A stretch of 64,000 nt of DNA, taken from NCBI GenBank assembly GCA_910577045.1, contig CAJTLB010000009.1, positions 70,947 through 134,946 of the forward strand, written 5' to 3'. This DNA is from an uncultured Lachnospiraceae bacterium. GTDB taxonomy: Bacteria; Bacillota; Clostridia; Lachnospirales; Lachnospiraceae. A model generated the notes under the pieces. That model was not told the DNA's origin. It made no database searches and was given only the letters and a program-made list of their open reading frames with translations. Positions 62,093 to 64,000 of the stretch are shown in pieces (the first letter of the stretch is position 1; each line of letters opens with the position of its first letter). Both the position numbers and the translations under genes were made by a program.

Positions 62093-62296
62093 CTACAAAG
62101 GATTAAACAGATTCAACTCACCAAATTCATAGTATATATCTCCATTTTTATCTATTTCTGCATTTTCCTTATACCATGTGCCAGTGCAAAAAGTCTGAAT
62201 CAAAATTCCCTCATCATTCACAAAGCTATAATTGGCCTCCTCTCCATACAAATATCCAGAATTATATATAAACTTTAATTTTCGCTTGCTCACCAA
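62093..62296 (-). CDS. Small hypothetical protein, possibly a 5' fragment
   Basis: 67 residues from GTG 62296, with a poor ribosome site. It is beta-rich (KRKLKFIYNSGYLYGEEANYSF, GILIQTFCTGTWYKE). It follows the polytopic membrane protein gene by 13 bases and ends in tandem stops at the IS-like hairpin. Together with 61849-62070 it may have formed one protein of about 130 residues. Confidence 0.45.
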   Translation of the reverse strand: MVSKRKLKFIYNSGYLYGEEANYSFVNDEGILIQTFCTGTWYKENAEIDKNGDIYYEFGELNLFNPL

Positions 62297-62308
62297 ATTG
62301 GAAGTTGT

Positions 62309-62965
62309 TTATCCAAAATGGAATGGAATGATCATATCAAGTAAAAATGCAAGAACTATACTAATTGTTCCCATTAGCACAGAACTCCTCAATGTGTCCC
62401 TCCTCAAAACAGTAAGTCCAATAATAAAGACTGCCAATTCTAAAACAGAGAGTGCTTTGAAATATCCCCATCCATATACAAAAGTCATGTTAAACAATAC
62501 TGCTAAAATCAATATTGATAGCACAAATGCCGGTTTGCTTTTCCCTTTCGCATACCAACAGACAAATGCCAAGAACGGAGAAATAATGGTAAAGCCAAAC
62601 CAAATCATAGCGTAACTTCTTGGGAAAAAACCTGCGACATAGTTTGAATACAAATAATAACTTGTAACCATACTGACAAAAAACACAAAAACATTAACGC
62701 TTGCTCTTATTGCAGAATTACTATAAATAGAAATACACAGTGCAATCAATACCCAAACTGCAAAACGCCCAAGGAAATTATGAACATCTAATGCTCCATC
62801 TACTGCCATAAGCACACTTGGAAGTTCAGCTTGACGAAAATCCAAAAATTTTGAAAAAGTCCCCAAAGCTATTCCAAGGAACAATACAGCTATGGTATTT
62901 ATAATTTTTTGATTACCAGATATAGAATTTTCTGCACTCCTTATATCATTCAAAAACTTGTTCAT
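62309..62965 (-). CDS. Polytopic membrane protein (DUF6518-like)
   Basis: 218 residues from the ATG at 62965 (GAGG five bases upstream). A polar 20-residue start precedes six or seven membrane helices to the C-terminus. The pattern SKFLDFRQAELP in the first loop and DVHNFLGRFAVWVLI fits the DUF6518 group as I recall it. The function is unknown. It has a good promoter and is probably co-transcribed with the small downstream frame. Confidence 0.65.
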   Translation of the reverse strand: MNKFLNDIRSAENSISGNQKIINTIAVLFLGIALGTFSKFLDFRQAELPSVLMAVDGALDVHNFLGRFAVWVLIALCISIYSNSAIRASVNVFVFFVSMVTSYYLYSNYVAGFFPRSYAMIWFGFTIISPFLAFVCWYAKGKSKPAFVLSILILAVLFNMTFVYGWGYFKALSVLELAVFIIGLTVLRRDTLRSSVLMGTISIVLAFLLDMIIPFHFG

Positions 62966-63010
62966 AGGCACCTCACTAAATTCTGATTTATCTTTTTACT
63001 AAATGTAAAT

Positions 63011-63039
63011 ATTTTACCACAGAACCAATTAAATGTCAT
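63011..63039 (-). promoter_or_regulatory. Promoter of the DUF6518-like gene
   Basis: ATGACA (63034-63039), 17-base spacer, TAAAAT (63011-63016) with an extended TGG before the -10. Confidence 0.6.
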
Positions 63040-63324
63040 TCTTTTACGGGCAAACCTTTTTCATTCCCAAAACATAAACCGGGCACTCCTATATCTAAAA
63101 ATGTCTCATTTTCCATTCGTTTAAATTATGATATACTATCTTTCTCAATAAGAAATTCACAATGAATGGTTGCCGCTATGGATAAAATGGCTGCCTTTAA
63201 AGGGAAGAAGAAATTTGATGTGGATTTTATTGTAAAAACAAGCTTTTTTGTATAATTAAAGTGTGGCAGAAGTAAGCTATATTATATTTTTTGCTACAGA
63301 TTTTTATAGATTGAGGGGATAAAT

Positions 63325-63826
63325 GTGCATACAAAGCAAACACAGGAGGCCATAGCAAAACGTACCACAAAAAACAGCGTATTCCTTGACCTTTTTCAAA
63401 ATAAAAGTTATCTGCTAAAATTGTATCCTTGAGGTAAAAACGAGAGTTATCTATGAAAATGATAGAGATGATATCATCAACCAGTACATTCTTTTCTGTA
63501 AAGTTTTTAATAAGCAAATAAAACGGCATGGAATGACAAAGAAGGCAGTTATAGAAACAATCCGCATATGCAAAGGCAGGAATGTTTTAAGAGAATATTT
63601 GGCGCAAAGAGAAAAGAAGGTTGTAACGATTATGATGAGTTTATTTGACGAAGAACAAATAATAAAATCATTTATTAAAAGTGAAAAACATGATGAAGCA
63701 AGAGAAACATCAAAAAGACTTATCAAGAAAGGGAAAATGTCACTTGATGAAATTGCAGAATATGTTCCAACTTTATCATTTGACGAATTAAAAGAACTTG
63801 GAACCGAGGTTATGCAATTAGTATAA
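63325..63826 (+). pseudogene. PD-(D/E)XK (Rpn-type) nuclease/transposase-family gene with deleted core
   Basis: From GTG 63325 (GGGG upstream) the frame gives AKRTTKNSVFLDLFQNKSYLLKLY and stops; this matches the N-terminus of a PD-(D/E)XK family abundant in Lachnospiraceae. A different frame from about 63430 gives EVKTRVIYENDRDDIINQY and runs to 63826, the family C-terminus (KGRNVLREYLAQREK, GKMSLDEIAEYVPTLS). The nuclease core (about 130 residues expected between) is absent, and the junction shifts frame. It cannot encode an active enzyme. The 353 bases before it (62972-63324) hold only a promoter and no gene that I can support. Confidence 0.75.
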
Positions 63827-63867
63827 AATTAAATATCAAAATAACAGCATAAAGACGCATGGAACAA

Positions 63868-64000
63868 TGATCAGCCCCTTGTCAAGTAGACAAGCGAAAT
63901 ATCTAAAATAAGTTTATGAGTATCCGCCATATCAAACCAGATATGGCGGATATTTAAGTTGTGAGGTATTTCACGGTTAGCTTGATAATAAGCCGCTTTC
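63868..64000. mobile_element. Possible IS3-family terminus running off the right edge
   Basis: TGATCAGCCCCTTGTCAAGT, continuing AGACA (63868-63892), has the form of an IS3/IS150-type terminal inverted repeat (TG first, a C run, then GTAGACA). The minus strand is open from the edge to this repeat, as expected for the end of an IS. Too little is present to identify it. Confidence 0.35.
63922..63951. other. Perfect 12-bp hairpin near the right edge
   Basis: ATCCGCCATATC-AAACCA-GATATGGCGGAT, followed by ATTTAAG without a T run. It may be a protective hairpin of the putative IS end or a repeat. Confidence 0.6.

Overview
The window is a low-GC (roughly 37%) Gram-positive chromosome segment. Its gene content points to the Lachnospiraceae (Clostridia, Bacillota): a type III glutamine synthetase, a VanW-type cell-wall protein, a class B sortase, a complete F-type ATP synthase operon, BioY-BioB biotin acquisition, and an rpmG-secE-nusG-rplKA / rplJL / rpoBC block with Firmicutes-type promoters and an L10 leader. 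This placement rests on recognising families, not on a database search.

Layout. 1-8 kb: a minus-strand group (VanW-like protein, AIR-synthase-like protein, Lrp regulator, aminotransferase running off the left edge), then a small membrane peptide head-to-head with a TPR-like protein, then exonuclease / endonuclease III / radical SAM. 8-16.9 kb: tRNA-Leu(UAA), glnN behind a probable attenuator, sortase B, class II aldolase, a large exported protein, a methyltransferase and a proline-rich protein. 16.9-24.1 kb: atpZ-atpI-atpBEFHAGDC on the minus strand, with a c subunit carrying a Na+-type ligand set. 24.2-33.3 kb: coiled-coil protein, tRNA-Gln(CUG), membrane GGDEF protein, cation efflux transporter, a five-domain oligopeptide ABC importer and a cold-shock protein. 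33.5-41.7 kb: YhfC-like membrane protein, a three-gene operon (discoidin-like, HExxH protein, membrane protein), bioBY behind a BirA-type operator, and an ABC exporter with a degenerate ATPase next to a divergent LuxR-type two-component system. 41.7-53.1 kb: the RNA polymerase and ribosomal protein block.

From about 53.2 kb to the right edge the character changes. Genes are short, orientation is mixed, and several are broken: an AlkD-like gene and a PIN-domain gene are each interrupted by one in-frame TGA where tryptophan is expected, a Cof-type HAD gene and a PD-(D/E)XK/Rpn-type gene have lost their middles, an IS200/IS605-like hairpin separates two small ORFs, and an IS3-type terminal repeat may begin near the edge. 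An 80-bp element is duplicated upstream of two genes here. This is an accessory region undergoing decay.

I did not find a CRISPR array, prophage or convincing new defence system. The strongest non-routine observations are the paired TGA-for-Trp lesions, the degenerate ABC ATPase, the four-helical-turn tandem repeat upstream of the peptide-importer promoter, the probable glnN attenuator, and a repeat family shared by the glnN and rpoB upstream regions.
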